Shown in pieces: positions 15,786 through 27,865 of a stretch of DNA of 64,000 bases; positions within the stretch are counted from its first letter, which is position 1; every line of letters starts with the position of its first letter. Below the pieces are notes generated by a model. It made no database searches. It was not told the DNA's origin and saw nothing but the letters and a program-made list of their open reading frames with translations. Made by a program: the position numbers and the translations under genes. The stretch covers positions 9,544 to 73,543 of the forward strand of contig JBCDFV010000021.1 of NCBI GenBank assembly GCA_039177555.1, read 5' to 3'. This stretch comes from JANQGH01 sp039177555 (GTDB taxonomy: Bacteria; Pseudomonadota; Alphaproteobacteria; DSM-16000; Inquilinaceae).

Positions 15786-16952
15786 ATGTCCGCACAGCTG
15801 ATCGAGGCGGCCCGCAAGAACGGGGCGACGGGGCCGTTGCAGGCCTATGAGGGGCTGGTCGCCGATGGCCTGGTTCAACGCGACCCGGCCCAGGAAGAGG
15901 CGGCGCGCCTGTTGCAGCGGCTCGACGAGCGCCTGGAGGGCTATGCGCCGAAGCCCGCGCCCACCGGCTGGCGGGCACGCTTGCGCGGAGAGACAAGGGC
16001 GGAGCCGCCATGCGGGCTGTACATCTATGGCGGGGTCGGCCGCGGCAAGTCCATGCTGATGGATCTGTTTTTCGACACCGCGCCGGTGGCGGCAAAGCGG
16101 CGGGTTCATTTCAACGCCTTCATGATCGAGATCCACGACCGGCTGCACCGCTGGCGCAAATCGGTTGGCAGCGAGTTCGACCGCAAGCGCGGCCGGCATG
16201 TCGACGACCCGATACCGCCGCTGGCGCGCGACCTGGCGGCGGAGGCTTGGCTGTTGTGTTTCGACGAGTTCCACGTTGTCGACATCGCCGATGCCATGAT
16301 CCTGGGCCGCCTGTTCACGGCTTTGTTCGACGAAGGCGTCGTGGTCGTCACGACCTCCAACTGGGCGCCGGACGATCTCTATAAGGAGGGCTTGCAACGG
16401 GTGCGCTTTCTGCCCTTCATCGAGCTGCTGAAGGAACGGCTTGACGTCTATTATCTCGACAGTGGGGTCGACTACCGGCTGCAGCGGATCATGGGCGCGA
16501 AGACCTATCACTATCCGCTGGGACCGGCGGCGGACGCGGCAATGGCCCGCCTGTTCGACGATCTGACCGACGGTGCCGAGGTCGCGCCCCGGACGCTGAC
16601 GGTAAAGGGCCGGGAGGTGACGATCCCGAAGGCGGCGGGCGGGGTCGCCTGGGCCAGCTTCGACGAATTGTGCGGCCAGCCGCGGGGCGCCGCCGACTAT
16701 CTGGCCATGGCTGAAGCCTTCGACACCTTGTTCGTGACAGGGGTTCGGTGCCTGACCGAACGGCAGAAGAACGAGGCCAAGCGCTTCATCGTTCTGGTCG
16801 ACACGCTGTATGAGAGCCGGACCCGCCTGATCGTCTCGGCCGAGGCCGCGCCGCAGAACCTTTACGGGGCAGACAGCCACAAGCTGGAGTTCGACCGCAC
16901 GGTCAGCCGGCTGATCGAAATGCAGTCGAGGGACTACCTCGCCTCACGGTGA
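15786..16952 (+). CDS. zapE: Cell division ATPase ZapE (AFG1-like)
   Basis: This 388-residue AAA+ family ATPase acts with FtsZ at division under stress in E. coli; its yeast relative AFG1 acts in mitochondrial quality control. Walker A is 'GGVGRGKSMLMDLFF' near residues 82-96. 'FNAFMIEIHDRLH' follows, and Walker B is 'WLLCFDEFHVVDIADAMILG' near residue 155. The sensor-like 'VVVTTSNWAPDDLYKEGLQR' and C-terminal 'LTERQKNEAKRFIVLVDTLYE' are typical. zapE directly upstream of mdh is a common alphaproteobacterial order. Confidence 0.94.
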   Translation: MSAQLIEAARKNGATGPLQAYEGLVADGLVQRDPAQEEAARLLQRLDERLEGYAPKPAPTGWRARLRGETRAEPPCGLYIYGGVGRGKSMLMDLFFDTAPVAAKRRVHFNAFMIEIHDRLHRWRKSVGSEFDRKRGRHVDDPIPPLARDLAAEAWLLCFDEFHVVDIADAMILGRLFTALFDEGVVVVTTSNWAPDDLYKEGLQRVRFLPFIELLKERLDVYYLDSGVDYRLQRIMGAKTYHYPLGPAADAAMARLFDDLTDGAEVAPRTLTVKGREVTIPKAAGGVAWASFDELCGQPRGAADYLAMAEAFDTLFVTGVRCLTERQKNEAKRFIVLVDTLYESRTRLIVSAEAAPQNLYGADSHKLEFDRTVSRLIEMQSRDYLASR

Positions 16953-17088
16953 CCGCCCGGTGATCAGGGTCCCGGGCCGGTGCCTTGTGCCGGGCGTGGT
17001 TTGGCCTTAGAAAACGGCGGACCTGGCAGGCGCCCAATTCCGTGGCCGCCGCCGCTTGAAACACGTGATCTCTAGGAAGGACCCATCG

Positions 17089-18048
17089 ATGGCACGCAAC
17101 AAGATCGCCCTGGTCGGCGCCGGGCAGATTGGCGGCACCCTGGCGCTGCTCGCCGGATTAAAGGAACTCGGCGACATCGTGCTGATCGACATTGCCGAGG
17201 GCATTCCCCAAGGCAAGGGGCTGGACATCGCCGAGGCGTCGCCGGTCGAGGGCTTCGACGCGGACGTCTCGGGCTCCAACGACTACGCGGCCCTGGCCGG
17301 CGCCGACGTGGTGATCGTGACCGCCGGCGTGCCGCGCAAACCGGGGATGAGCCGGGACGATCTGATCGGCATCAACACCAAGGTCATGATCGCGGTCGGC
17401 GAGGCGATCAAGAGCAACTGCCCCGACGCCTTCGTCATCTGCATCACCAACCCGCTGGACGCCATGGTCGGCGTTTTGCAGAAGGTTTCGGGCCTGCCGG
17501 CCAACAAGGTCGTCGGCATGGCCGGCGTGCTGGACAGCGCGCGGTTTCGCTATTTCCTGGCCGAGGAATTCGATGTCTCGGTCGAGGATGTGACCGCCTT
17601 CGTGCTGGGCGGCCATGGCGACACCATGGTGCCGCTGGTCCGCTATTCCGCCGTCGACGGCATTCCCCTGCCGGATCTGATCGAGATGGGCTGGTCGACG
17701 GCCGAGCGCCTGGAAGAGATCGTCCAGCGCACCCGCGATGGCGGGGCGGAGATCGTCGGCCTGTTGAAGACCGGATCGGCGTTCTACGCCCCGGCGTCGT
17801 CGGCCATCACGATGGCGGCCAGCTATCTGCGCGACAAAAAGCGGCTGTTGCCCTGCGCCGCCTACCTGGAAGGCGAGTATGGCGTCGATGGCTTTTACAT
17901 CGGCGTGCCGGTGGTGATCGGCGCTGGCGGCGTGGAGCGCGTCGTCGAGGTCTCGTTCACCGAGCAGGAACAGGCGATGTTCGACAAGTCCGTCACGGCC
18001 GTCAAAGGACTGGTCGAAATCGCCGAAAAGATGCTGGCCGAAGCCTAA
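17089..18048 (+). CDS. mdh: Malate dehydrogenase
   Basis: This 319-residue LDH-like enzyme oxidises malate to oxaloacetate with NAD in the TCA cycle. 'KIALVGAGQIGGTLALLAG' binds NAD, 'AGVPRKPGMSRDDLIGIN' holds the substrate-binding arginines and mobile loop, and 'CITNPLDAMV' is conserved. 'DSARFRYFLAEEF' and 'LGGHGDTMVPLVRYS' carry the catalytic Asp-His pair. I chose the ATG at 17089 because AGGAAGGA sits 8 bases upstream. It is the first gene of the mdh-sucCDAB series, though mscL interrupts in convergent orientation. Confidence 0.97.
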   Translation: MARNKIALVGAGQIGGTLALLAGLKELGDIVLIDIAEGIPQGKGLDIAEASPVEGFDADVSGSNDYAALAGADVVIVTAGVPRKPGMSRDDLIGINTKVMIAVGEAIKSNCPDAFVICITNPLDAMVGVLQKVSGLPANKVVGMAGVLDSARFRYFLAEEFDVSVEDVTAFVLGGHGDTMVPLVRYSAVDGIPLPDLIEMGWSTAERLEEIVQRTRDGGAEIVGLLKTGSAFYAPASSAITMAASYLRDKKRLLPCAAYLEGEYGVDGFYIGVPVVIGAGGVERVVEVSFTEQEQAMFDKSVTAVKGLVEIAEKMLAEA

Positions 18049-18062
18049 GCGCGTCAGCGTAT

Positions 18063-18087
18063 GCCGGCCCAGTTCTGCTGGGCCGGC
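18063..18087. terminator. Bidirectional hairpin between mdh and mscL
   Basis: GCCGGCCCAG at 18063-18072 and CTGGGCCGGC at 18078-18087 form a perfect 10-bp GC-rich stem with a 5-base loop (TTCTG). It lies 15 bases after the mdh stop and 12 bases beyond the mscL stop on the other strand. There is no T-run, so it may need Rho or act as an RNA-stabilising 3' end. Confidence 0.65.
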
Positions 18088-18099
18088 GGCCAGACCGAT

Positions 18100-18522
18100 C
18101 TAGGACTGCTGCTGTTTCAGCAGGTCGCGGATCTCTTCCAGCAAGACCTCTTCGCGCGGCGGTGCCGCCGGTTCGGCCGGCTTTTCCTCTTCTTGCCGCT
18201 TCAGACGGTTCATGCCCTTGACCAGGAAGAACAATACCCAGGCGACGATTACAAAAGTGATCACGGCATTGATGAAGATGCCGTAGTTGATCGTCGCCGC
18301 GCCGGCCTCGCGTGCCGCTTCCAGCGAGGCGTACTCACCGCCGGACAGGTTGATGTAGAGGTCGGTGAAATCCGTGCCGCCAAGCAGCACGCCGATCGGC
18401 GGCATGATGATGTCGTTGACCAGCGAATTGACGATGGCGGTAAAGGCGACGCCGAGAATGATGCCGATCGCCAGGTCGACGACATTGCCCTTCACGGCGA
18501 ATTCCTTGAATTCCTTTAGCAT
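18100..18522 (-). CDS. mscL: Large-conductance mechanosensitive channel
   Basis: This 140-residue pentameric channel subunit is an emergency valve for hypo-osmotic shock in the inner membrane. It starts with the MscL signature 'MLKEFKEFAVKGNVVDLAIG', and the pore helix is 'GIILGVAFTAIVNSLVNDIIMPPIGVLLGG' (in two parts). A periplasmic loop precedes the second helix, 'FINAVITFVIVAWVLFFLVKGMN', and a charged C-terminal bundle, 'EVLLEEIRDLLKQQ', closes it. GAGGACAGC lies upstream of the ATG. It is inserted convergently between mdh and sucC. Confidence 0.96.
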   Translation of the reverse strand: MLKEFKEFAVKGNVVDLAIGIILGVAFTAIVNSLVNDIIMPPIGVLLGGTDFTDLYINLSGGEYASLEAAREAGAATINYGIFINAVITFVIVAWVLFFLVKGMNRLKRQEEEKPAEPAAPPREEVLLEEIRDLLKQQQS

Positions 18523-18872
18523 GCTGTCCTCACTTTCAGGGTGGGGGAACCTTAAAGCTGCGGGGATTGCCTGTTGGCGGGCTCAAGGACGCTCGCACGT
18601 TTGACGGCAGGCGGGCCGCCGCCATTTGTGTCCCCGAGTCTGGGAATCATGGCTCAGGGTCCATCTCAATGTCTAGAAAATAGACAGAGTGCAGTTATAC
18701 ACGTAATGATTGTTACGAGGTTGCGCTGAGCGGCTGATCGCCGGGGATTCGTCGCCGTCGAAGGTTGCCGCAGAGGTTGCCGCAGACCGCTGCTTGTGCT
18801 TATCACTGTGCGGCATCGGGCCGCCGGCCCGGCCATTCCCAATCATCGACCCCACGGGACCGTCGATCATCC
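18523..18872. other. Divergent intergenic region between mscL and sucC
   Basis: This 350-base region should hold the mscL and sucC promoters. An AT-rich part at about 18672-18720 contains 'TTATACACGTAATGATTG' and is the likeliest promoter area. A perfect 12-bp tandem duplication, AGGTTGCCGCAG, occupies 18762-18773 and 18774-18785. I recognise no gene here. Confidence 0.5.
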
Positions 18873-20069
18873 ATGAATATCCATGAGTATCAGGCCAAGG
18901 GCCTGCTGAAACAGTATGGCGTGGCCGTGCCGGACGGGGGCGTCGCCTACACCCCGGCCGAGGCGGTCGAGGTCGCCAAGACCATGCCCGGCCCGGTCTG
19001 GGTGGTGAAATCCCAGATCCATGCCGGCGGACGCGGCGCGGGCCGATTCCAGGACGACCCCGACGGCAAGGGCGGCGTGCGCGTCGTTCAGTCTGTCGAC
19101 CATGTCCACGAAAACGCCATGGGCATGCTGGGCGCGACCCTGGTGACCAAGCAGACGGGCCCGGAGGGCAAGGAGGTCAAGCGCCTCTATATCGAGGATG
19201 GCTGCGCAATCGCGCGCGAGCTTTACCTCTCCCTGCTGGTCGACCGCGCGACCAGCCGGGTCACCGTCATCGCATCGACCGAAGGCGGCATGGAGATCGA
19301 GGAGGTCGCGCGCGACCAGCCGGACAAGATCGTCAAGCTGGCGATCGACCCGGCCATCGGCATGATGGGCTTTCACGCCCGGCGTGTGGCCTTTGGCCTG
19401 GGCTTGCAAGGCAAGCAAGTCGGATCGGCCGTGAAGCTGCTGTTGGCGCTTTACAAGGCCTTCACCGACCTCGATGCCTCGTTGGTCGAGGTCAATCCGC
19501 TGGTCGTTACCGAGGATGACCAGGTCATCGCCCTCGATGCCAAGATGACCTTCGACGACAATGCCCTGTTTCGTCACAAGGACGTGGAGGAACTTCGCGA
19601 CGAGTCGGAAGAAGACCCCGCGGAGCGCGAAGCCGGCAAGTACGAGCTGAACTACGTCAAGCTGGACGGCAATATTGGCTGCATGGTCAACGGTGCCGGG
19701 CTGGCCATGGCGACGATGGACATCATCAAGCTCTACGGCGGCGACCCGGCCAACTTTCTCGATGTCGGCGGCGGCGCCACGAAGGAACGGGTGACGGCGG
19801 CGTTCAAGCTGATCCTGTCGGACCCGAACGTCGAGGGCATCCTGGTCAACATCTTCGGCGGCATCATGCGCTGCGACGTGATCGCGGAGGGCGTGGTTGC
19901 GGCCGCGCGCGAGGTCAGTCTGCACGTACCTCTGGTGGTGCGGCTGGAGGGCACCAACGTCGATCTCGGCAAGAAGATCCTCGCGGAATCCGGCCTGCCC
20001 ATCACCGCCGCCGACGATCTGGGTGACGCGGCCGAAAAGATCGTACATGCCGTGAAGGAGGCCGCCTGA
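18873..20069 (+). CDS. sucC: Succinyl-CoA ligase (ADP-forming) beta subunit
   Basis: This 398-residue subunit of succinyl-CoA synthetase couples succinyl-CoA cleavage to ATP or GTP formation in the TCA cycle. It begins 'MNIHEYQAKGLLKQYGVAVP', the ATP-grasp family start, with 'VVKSQIHAGGRGAGRF', 'EVNPLVVTEDDQVIALDAKM' (metal-binding region) and 'DGNIGCMVNGAGLAMATMD'. 'GGIMRCDVIAEGVV' and 'VPLVVRLEGTNVDLGKKIL' close it. I chose the ATG at 18873 from this family start, as the ribosome binding site is weak. sucD starts 2 bases after the stop. Confidence 0.97.
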   Translation: MNIHEYQAKGLLKQYGVAVPDGGVAYTPAEAVEVAKTMPGPVWVVKSQIHAGGRGAGRFQDDPDGKGGVRVVQSVDHVHENAMGMLGATLVTKQTGPEGKEVKRLYIEDGCAIARELYLSLLVDRATSRVTVIASTEGGMEIEEVARDQPDKIVKLAIDPAIGMMGFHARRVAFGLGLQGKQVGSAVKLLLALYKAFTDLDASLVEVNPLVVTEDDQVIALDAKMTFDDNALFRHKDVEELRDESEEDPAEREAGKYELNYVKLDGNIGCMVNGAGLAMATMDIIKLYGGDPANFLDVGGGATKERVTAAFKLILSDPNVEGILVNIFGGIMRCDVIAEGVVAAAREVSLHVPLVVRLEGTNVDLGKKILAESGLPITAADDLGDAAEKIVHAVKEAA

Positions 20070-20071
20070 CC

Positions 20072-20947
20072 ATGGCCGTTCTCGTCGATAAGAACACGAA
20101 GGTCCTGTGCCAGGGCTTCACGGGTGCCCAGGGCACCTTCCATTCCGAACAGGCCATCGCCTACGGCACCAAGATGGTCGGAGGCGTGACGCCCGGTAAG
20201 GGCGGCACGGAACATTTGGGGCTGCCGGTCTTCGACACGGTGGCCGAGGCGCGGGACAAGACGGGCGCCAACGCATCCGTCATCTATGTGCCGCCGCCCT
20301 TCGCCGCCGACGCCATTCTGGAGGCGATCGAGGCCGAAATCCCGCTGGTCGTCTGCATCACCGAGGGCATTCCGGTTCTGGACATGGTGAAGGTGAAGCG
20401 GGCGCTCGAAGGGTCCGGCACGCGCCTGATCGGGCCGAACTGTCCCGGCATCATCACGCCGGACGAATGCAAGATCGGCATCATGCCGGGCCATATCCAC
20501 AAGCGCGGCAAGATCGGCGTGGTCAGCCGGTCCGGCACCTTGACCTACGAGGCGGTGGAGCAGACCTCCGCCGTCGGCCTGGGGCAGACGACCTGCATCG
20601 GCATCGGCGGCGATCCGGTCAACGGCACCGACTTCGTGGACTGCCTGGAGATGTTCCTGGCCGATCCGGAGACCGAGGGCATCGTCATGATCGGCGAGAT
20701 CGGCGGCGATGCCGAGGTCAAGGGCGCGGAGCTGATCCGCGATGCCAAGAACGCCAAGCCGGTCGTCGGCTTCATCGCCGGCCGCACTGCGCCGCCTGGC
20801 CGCCGCATGGGTCATGCCGGCGCGGTGATTTCCGGCGGGCAGGACACGGCGGAACACAAGATCGAGGCGCTGAAGCAGTGCGGCATCCGGGTCGCCGACA
20901 GTCCCGCTTCGATGGGGACTGCCATGCTGGACGCGATGAAGGCCTAG
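20072..20947 (+). CDS. sucD: Succinyl-CoA ligase alpha subunit
   Basis: This 291-residue subunit carries the CoA site and the phosphohistidine. 'CQGFTGAQGTFHSEQAIAYGTKMVGGVTPGKGG' (in parts) binds CoA, 'IGPNCPGIITP' is conserved, and 'GRTAPPGRRMGHAGAVISGG' contains the phosphorylated histidine in the GHAGA motif. AAGGAGG, lying inside the end of sucC, precedes the ATG, so translation is likely coupled. Length is normal. Confidence 0.97.
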   Translation: MAVLVDKNTKVLCQGFTGAQGTFHSEQAIAYGTKMVGGVTPGKGGTEHLGLPVFDTVAEARDKTGANASVIYVPPPFAADAILEAIEAEIPLVVCITEGIPVLDMVKVKRALEGSGTRLIGPNCPGIITPDECKIGIMPGHIHKRGKIGVVSRSGTLTYEAVEQTSAVGLGQTTCIGIGGDPVNGTDFVDCLEMFLADPETEGIVMIGEIGGDAEVKGAELIRDAKNAKPVVGFIAGRTAPPGRRMGHAGAVISGGQDTAEHKIEALKQCGIRVADSPASMGTAMLDAMKA

Positions 20948-21131
20948 TCCTCGCCGCAAGTGCCGCCATATAGCACTCACGATATCGAGATGCCGGTGCG
21001 TCGCGCACTTTTAAACAGCCTGCACTTCGGCGTAGGGTGCGGTGCGCGGCAGCCGAATATGCCAGCAACCCGCGATGGCAGGGGAAAGGGCACGTGTCCC
21101 GCGGACAAAAGCGGGTAGGTGCAAGGAGACG

Positions 21132-24035
<2,904 letters not shown>

Positions 24036-24083
24036 CCGGCCAGGCGCCGTTCGCGAGCGACGATTGATGAGGGGCAGGACGCC

Positions 24084-25340
<1,257 letters not shown>

Positions 25341-25351
25341 TCGGAACGGAT

Positions 25352-26374
25352 ATGACGGAGTATGGCCCGGACGGGCCGCGCATCGCCGTGCTCGACTCGG
25401 TCGAGTCACTCGGCAACGCGGTTTACAAGTTTCCTTTCCTGCGTGCCCTGAAGCGGGCCTATCCGGACAGCCACGTCACCTGGGTGGTGCATGAACGCAC
25501 CACCTACGCCAGCATTCTGCGCGATCTGACCCGTGGCTATGTCGACGAGGTGATCGCCCACGCCGAAATCGAGAAGCCCTTCTTTCACGCCATCAAGAAG
25601 CTGCGGGCGCTGCCGCGCTTTGACATCGTCTATGACATGCGCACCAAGGTCGTGCGCCTGGCGATGGCACGGGCGTTCATGCGCTATCGCCGCTACATCA
25701 CCTGCGCGCCCGGCTATTTCCTGACGACGGGCACGTTGAAGATCGGGCACAAGCGCCCGACCGATTGGGTCACGCGCTATGTCGAGATGGTTGAAATCGA
25801 TACCGGCCGTCCCGCGGATCCCAGCGGCTTCATTCCGTTTCCGGAGGATGCGGTCGCCGAGGCGAAACGGCTTTTGCCGGACGGCCCCCGCTATGTCGGC
25901 TTCGGCACGGGCTCGAACGGGCCGGAGCGGATCTGGCCGCTTGATCGCTACATCGCGCTGGCCAATCACGCCACGGCGAAGGGCTGCGTGCCCGTCTTCC
26001 TGATGGGGCCGGCCGAGATGCGCTGGTTCGACGAGATCGTCGCCGGCGTGCCCGGGGTTCTGATGCCCGGCTGCGACATCGTGGACGGCAAGCGCCGGTT
26101 CCCCAACATCCCGGTGCTTTACGCCATGGCGGCGCGGCTGACCGTTGCGGTCGCCAACGACACCGGCACGGGCCACCTGTTCGGCGCCGCCGGCACGCCC
26201 CTGATCTCCCTGTTCGGACCGACCGAACCGTCCAAGTTCGGCCCCTGGGCCGACCCGCTGGCCTGCATCTGCGCCAGCAGCTATGGCGGACACATGATGA
26301 AGGACATCCCGACCGAGGCGGTCATCACCGTGCTCGACCAGTTCCTGGACACCGGGCGGTTTGAGAAGGATTGA
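25352..26374 (+). CDS. GT9 (heptosyltransferase-type) glycosyltransferase
   Basis: This 340-residue protein has the two-domain pattern of the ADP-heptose:LPS heptosyltransferase family. The N-terminal half has 'DSVESLGNAVYKFPFLRALKRAYPDSHVTWVV'-type sequence (quoted in part: FPFLRALKRAYPDSHVTW) and 'FDIVYDMR'. The C-terminal half has 'RYVGFGTGSNGPERIWPLDRYIALAN', 'VANDTGTGHLFGAAGTPLISLFGPTEPSKFGPW'-type motifs (in part: NDTGTGHLFGAAGTPLISLF) typical of the nucleotide-sugar site. It likely adds a sugar to a cell-surface glycan. It begins 11 bases after sucB, so it may be expressed with the TCA genes. Confidence 0.88.
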   Translation: MTEYGPDGPRIAVLDSVESLGNAVYKFPFLRALKRAYPDSHVTWVVHERTTYASILRDLTRGYVDEVIAHAEIEKPFFHAIKKLRALPRFDIVYDMRTKVVRLAMARAFMRYRRYITCAPGYFLTTGTLKIGHKRPTDWVTRYVEMVEIDTGRPADPSGFIPFPEDAVAEAKRLLPDGPRYVGFGTGSNGPERIWPLDRYIALANHATAKGCVPVFLMGPAEMRWFDEIVAGVPGVLMPGCDIVDGKRRFPNIPVLYAMAARLTVAVANDTGTGHLFGAAGTPLISLFGPTEPSKFGPWADPLACICASSYGGHMMKDIPTEAVITVLDQFLDTGRFEKD

Positions 26375-26385
26375 TATGGCACGGT

Positions 26386-26670
26386 GAGAGCGTTCTGCAT
26401 CGGCTTGCCGGGTTGGATGGTGTGCCAGGGGATGCCGCGTGCTGCGCATCAGGCCAGGTTGGCGTATGAGGCCAGCTCGCCGCCATCGACGGAGACGATC
26501 ACGCCCGGCTTGCCGCGCCGTTCGACGATCCGGCTGAGTTCCCGCGCGACACGCCGGCTGAAGATCGACAGGTCGGCAATGGCACCCAGGCACTCACGCG
26601 TGACGCCAGCAACGATGGTCAATATCCGAAACCGGCGCCGATAGCAGAACCAACGACGCTGACTGGCCAA
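26386..26670 (-). pseudogene. Degraded IS3-family (IS407-like) transposase OrfB remnant
   Basis: Read on the minus strand from 26670, 'RRFRILTIVAGVTRECLGAI' and 'RRVARELSRIVERRGKPGVIVS' match the DDE-domain core of IS3-family OrfB transposases. Intact copies continue with a DNGTE-like stretch; here it reads 'VDGGELASYANL' and then stops. In another frame, 26386-26425 encodes 'WHTIQPGKPMQNAL', the next conserved OrfB block. Internal deletion after 'QRRWFCYRR' and the frame change show decay. No OrfA or terminal inverted repeats were found. It marks an old insertion between sucB and lpd. Confidence 0.75.
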
Positions 26671-26752
26671 CTCGCACGGCCGGTCGCGCAGGCTCCGTCA
26701 TCGGGCCGGTGTACACGCGCGGTTTTCCAATGACATGCTTGTGGGGAAAGCC

Positions 26753-27208
26753 TTACTGACGTCGTTCAAAAGCCACGAGTTGTGCGATTGCGAATTCCCC
26801 GCTTTCTACCTTGATCAGTTCGAAACGATCTTCACTGACCATGGTGCCAAATAAATAGGTCGCATCTGGATGATTTACTGCAATAAAAGCTGAACCATCC
26901 ATATTGAACACACCAATAATCTGCTCGTCCGCGCCGTTGGTGGTCTGATCACCAACATTATGCGCTGAACCAGCATCCTGGTCTACTGACCAAGACGAAA
27001 CCCCAATAAACGCAGGCCCTTGCTGACTCGTGAACTCGATCGTTTGTTGTGAAATGTAATACTCCCCAAGACTATTGATCCCGTTACCTTCGCCATCCAC
27101 CCTATCCCAAACACCGACGAGGTTTGGTATCGCGTCTTGGCTATGAGCCAATTGCGGCACGAGAAAAAATAGAAATGCGCTCGCTAGAAAAGCCTTTGCA
27201 ACCTTCAT
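26753..27208 (-). CDS. Secreted protein of unknown function, atypical composition
   Basis: The 151-residue product has a clear signal peptide (MKVAKAFLASAFLFFLVPQL, then AHSQ) and a mature part with 'LVGVWDRVDGEGNGIN', 'YYISQQTIEFTSQQGPAF' and 'VFNMDGSAFIAVNH', suggestive of a small beta-rich lipocalin-like or META-like fold, though I cannot name a family. Codon use is visibly more AT-rich than the neighbours (many AAT, ATT, ACT codons), which suggests acquisition from elsewhere. ATG at 27208 has GGGAG about 9 bases upstream. It sits beside the transposase remnant. Confidence 0.75.
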   Translation of the reverse strand: MKVAKAFLASAFLFFLVPQLAHSQDAIPNLVGVWDRVDGEGNGINSLGEYYISQQTIEFTSQQGPAFIGVSSWSVDQDAGSAHNVGDQTTNGADEQIIGVFNMDGSAFIAVNHPDATYLFGTMVSEDRFELIKVESGEFAIAQLVAFERRQ

Positions 27209-27279
27209 TTCGCATGCTCCCGTTGTAGTGTGTACTAACACCATCTAAGAATAGGCGAATAAGATCAAGTGGCAAACTG

Positions 27280-27329
27280 CCGGCTAAGAGGTTCACTCCG
27301 TGCGACTGAACAGCTTGCCGCTTAGCCGG
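27280..27329. terminator. Nested inverted repeat downstream of the DUF3293 gene
   Basis: CCGGCTAAG at 27280-27288 pairs perfectly with CTTAGCCGG at 27321-27329. Inside it, GTTCA and TGAAC flank an 11-base loop. The element lies 26 bases beyond the stop of the minus-strand DUF3293 gene and upstream of the secreted-protein gene. It could terminate the former, but there is no T-run. Confidence 0.4.
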
Positions 27330-27354
27330 ATGCTTCGATGCGGGCGTCCGCCCT

Positions 27355-27774
27355 CTATCGACACAACCGCATTTGTGTTGGCCTGCCAAATTCGATCCAC
27401 AGAAACGCGTTCTGGCCATGGCGGTGCGCCAGACGGCGCATGTCCGCCAGCCTGGCGCCGAGAACGAAACGGCCGCGTTCGGCGGGCCATAGACCGGCAA
27501 GGTCGATGGCCGAGGTTGGCAGGCTACGCAGTCCAAGCGCCTTGAGATCGGCCTCCAGCAGGCGACGCCGGATACGGTTCACCAGGCTGGATTGAGGGCG
27601 GCTGCCCGGGTTTTCGGCCGTCAGCACGGCAGCGGTGCGCACGCGATGGCGCCGCAGGAGCCGTTCAGTGTCGCGGCAGCGGACGCCGATGCGCTTGTTC
27701 AGTTCCGGCGTTGCGTGCACCCGATAGAGCGTGCCGTGATAGGCGGCGATCAGGCCAGTCGGCAGCGCGGTCAT
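27355..27774 (-). CDS. DUF3293 domain protein
   Basis: This 139-residue product starts 'MTALPTGLIAAYHGTLYRV' and contains 'GVRCRDTERLLRRHRVRTAAVLTAENPGSRPQS' (in part: HRVRTAAVLTAENPGSRP), 'RLLEADLKALGLRSLP', 'FVLGARLADMRRLAHRHGQNAFLWIE'. This order, with the 'TA(W/E)NP' and 'GQNA' motifs, is that of DUF3293, a family of unknown function. It is divergent from lpd with 91 bases between the starts. The ribosome binding site (GGACAAGACGC) is weak. No functional link to lpd is visible. Confidence 0.85.
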   Translation of the reverse strand: MTALPTGLIAAYHGTLYRVHATPELNKRIGVRCRDTERLLRRHRVRTAAVLTAENPGSRPQSSLVNRIRRRLLEADLKALGLRSLPTSAIDLAGLWPAERGRFVLGARLADMRRLAHRHGQNAFLWIEFGRPTQMRLCR

Positions 27775-27865
27775 GCGTCTTGTCCGGGCCGGCGGCTTGG
27801 GGCATGGTGCGGCGCCCGCGCGGCGATTTGAACCCCGTGATACCAGGACGAGCCCAGGACCAGCC

